A stretch of 64,000 nucleotides of DNA, taken from the NCBI GenBank assembly GCA_021774445.1, contig JAJFJA010000005.1, positions 137,790-201,789 on the forward strand, given 5' to 3'. The stretch's first letter is position 1, and each line of letters opens with the position of its first letter. Below, one piece after another: positions 63,515 to 64,000 of the stretch. The notes under the pieces were generated by a model. The model was not told the origin of the DNA and did no database searches. It saw only the letters and a program-made list of their open reading frames with translations. Made by a program: the position numbers and the translations under genes. The DNA is from Alphaproteobacteria bacterium (GTDB lineage Bacteria; Pseudomonadota; Alphaproteobacteria; UBA6615).

Positions 63515-63718
63515 ATGAAAGACCGAACAGTTACGACATTCAAAGCCGCGCTACTGGCCACCGCGGCGGTAGCTCTGGCTGCACCGGCCATGGCGCAAGA
63601 TACGACAGCCTTGCGCATCCAGACCCACTTCTCCGCAGAATCCGTGCCGGGCCAAATCGTTGGCCAATTCATCGACGACGTGACCGTGATGTCCGGCGGC
63701 CTCGTGTTCGTGCGCTGA
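63515..63718 (+). pseudogene. truncated DctP-type TRAP binding protein
   Basis: 67 aa. Start MKDRTVTTFKAALLATAAVA with a signal peptide cut after AMA, then QDTTALRIQTHFSAESVPGQ and FIDDVTVMSGG, which is the N-terminus of TRAP DctP-type binding proteins (usual length about 330-360 aa). The frame ends after VFVR. Only 47 bp remain before the next gene, so the rest of the binding protein and the DctQ/DctM genes are missing. A deletion that joined the first third of the gene to downstream sequence is the simplest reading. Confidence 0.7.
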
Positions 63719-63765
63719 CCGAACTGTGGAGAAACACAATTGTCCGATACATATAAGGTGAGATC

Positions 63766-64000
63766 GTGAAGCGCGCCGGCGTCATAGGGCTCGGCGACAT
63801 GGGTAGCGGCCTGGCCAAGAACCTGATCGAATCGGGGTTCGAGACGACCGGGTTCGATCTCAGTGCAGACCGCATGGCGGCGTTCGAAGCCATTGGCGGC
63901 GTGCCGGCCACGAGCGCGGGCGAAGTTGGCGCCAACGCCGATGCCGTGTTCGTCATGGTGATGAATGGCGATCAGGCGAAGTCGGTCATCTTCGGCGATG
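63766..64000 (+). CDS. 3-hydroxyisobutyrate dehydrogenase-family protein, N-terminal part
   Basis: 78 codons seen; the gene runs off the right edge. GTG at 63766 follows AAGGTGAG. The NAD(P)-binding start KRAGVIGLGDMGSGLAKNLI and TGFDLSADRM, then VFVMVMNGDQAKSVIF are typical of the beta-hydroxyacid dehydrogenases. It directly follows the damaged DctP fragment and would have been part of its catabolic operon. A homologue of the same family is at 40464-41366. Confidence 0.85.
   Translation, partial: MKRAGVIGLGDMGSGLAKNLIESGFETTGFDLSADRMAAFEAIGGVPATSAGEVGANADAVFVMVMNGDQAKSVIFGD

Overview
The window reads as a GC-rich alphaproteobacterial chromosome segment, probably from the Rhodospirillales or a relative. 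The basis is inference: TAXI-type TRAP transport, a cox-type molybdenum hydroxylase cluster with coxD/coxE/XdhC/MocA accessories, BKACE and GguC enzymes, and class III cyclases occur together in that group. There is no rRNA, tRNA, phage, insertion sequence or CRISPR array. Genes are dense, and many start on the stop codon of the gene before.

Layout. 0-17 kb: the first codons of an Atm1-like ABC exporter (minus), then a TAXI substrate-binding protein and fused TRAP permease, a CoxG-like protein and a CoxS-CoxL-CoxM molybdenum hydroxylase whose active-site loop is of form-II type, ending in a perfect terminator. An intact ydbH-ynbE-ydbL envelope operon follows, then the maturation genes (MoxR/CoxD, CoxE, an XdhC split into two genes, a MoeA-like/MocA fusion). 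17-27 kb: a LysR regulator divergent from a YqjG-like glutathione transferase and a LysE exporter, an esterase, an M19 dipeptidase, pantothenate kinase, a MhpD-like hydratase, and DgoK-DgoA-glycerate kinase. 26-37 kb: a 2OG oxygenase, GNAT, GST, GguC/AraD1-type dehydratase, aldehyde dehydrogenase, VOC protein, phosphoribosyltransferase, thiolase, BKACE, TauE, and an operon of an unknown coiled-coil membrane protein, an arylformamidase-like hydrolase and an SDR without the usual Tyr/Lys.

37-45 kb: a SAM hydrolase overlaps the gene for a predicted redox-sensing cyclase (cytochrome-b-like membrane domain, [2Fe-2S] domain, class III cyclase). Next come an orphan FlgC-like rod protein and a minus-strand sugar-acid set (aldo/keto reductase, SDR, IlvD/Edd dehydratase, 3-hydroxyisobutyrate dehydrogenase-like). 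45-60 kb: a membrane-anchored protein of about 25 Sel1 repeats, an SGNH protein, two tiny membrane proteins (one DUF5989-like, one unrecognised), and an exopolysaccharide block: zinc-ribbon LbH acetyltransferase, SDR, CBM-like/VanZ protein, ManC with a degenerate isomerase half, Wzc kinase, short OPX lipoprotein, flippase and beta-helix protein. No glycosyltransferase or polymerase is present, so the rest of that pathway must lie elsewhere. 60-64 kb: a second, soluble cyclase, a LacI-type regulator next to a perfect palindrome, a truncated DctP gene, and the start of a 3-hydroxyisobutyrate dehydrogenase-like gene.

How the parts fit (inference): three or four small catabolic modules with their own importers and regulators feed pyruvate, 2-oxoglutarate or acetyl-CoA. 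An envelope/exopolysaccharide block and two cAMP-type signalling enzymes accompany them. I found no single clearly new multi-gene system. The strongest leads are the cytochrome-ferredoxin-cyclase, the Sel1/SGNH/small-protein group, the ydbH operon inside the cox cluster, and the remodelled end at 63 kb.
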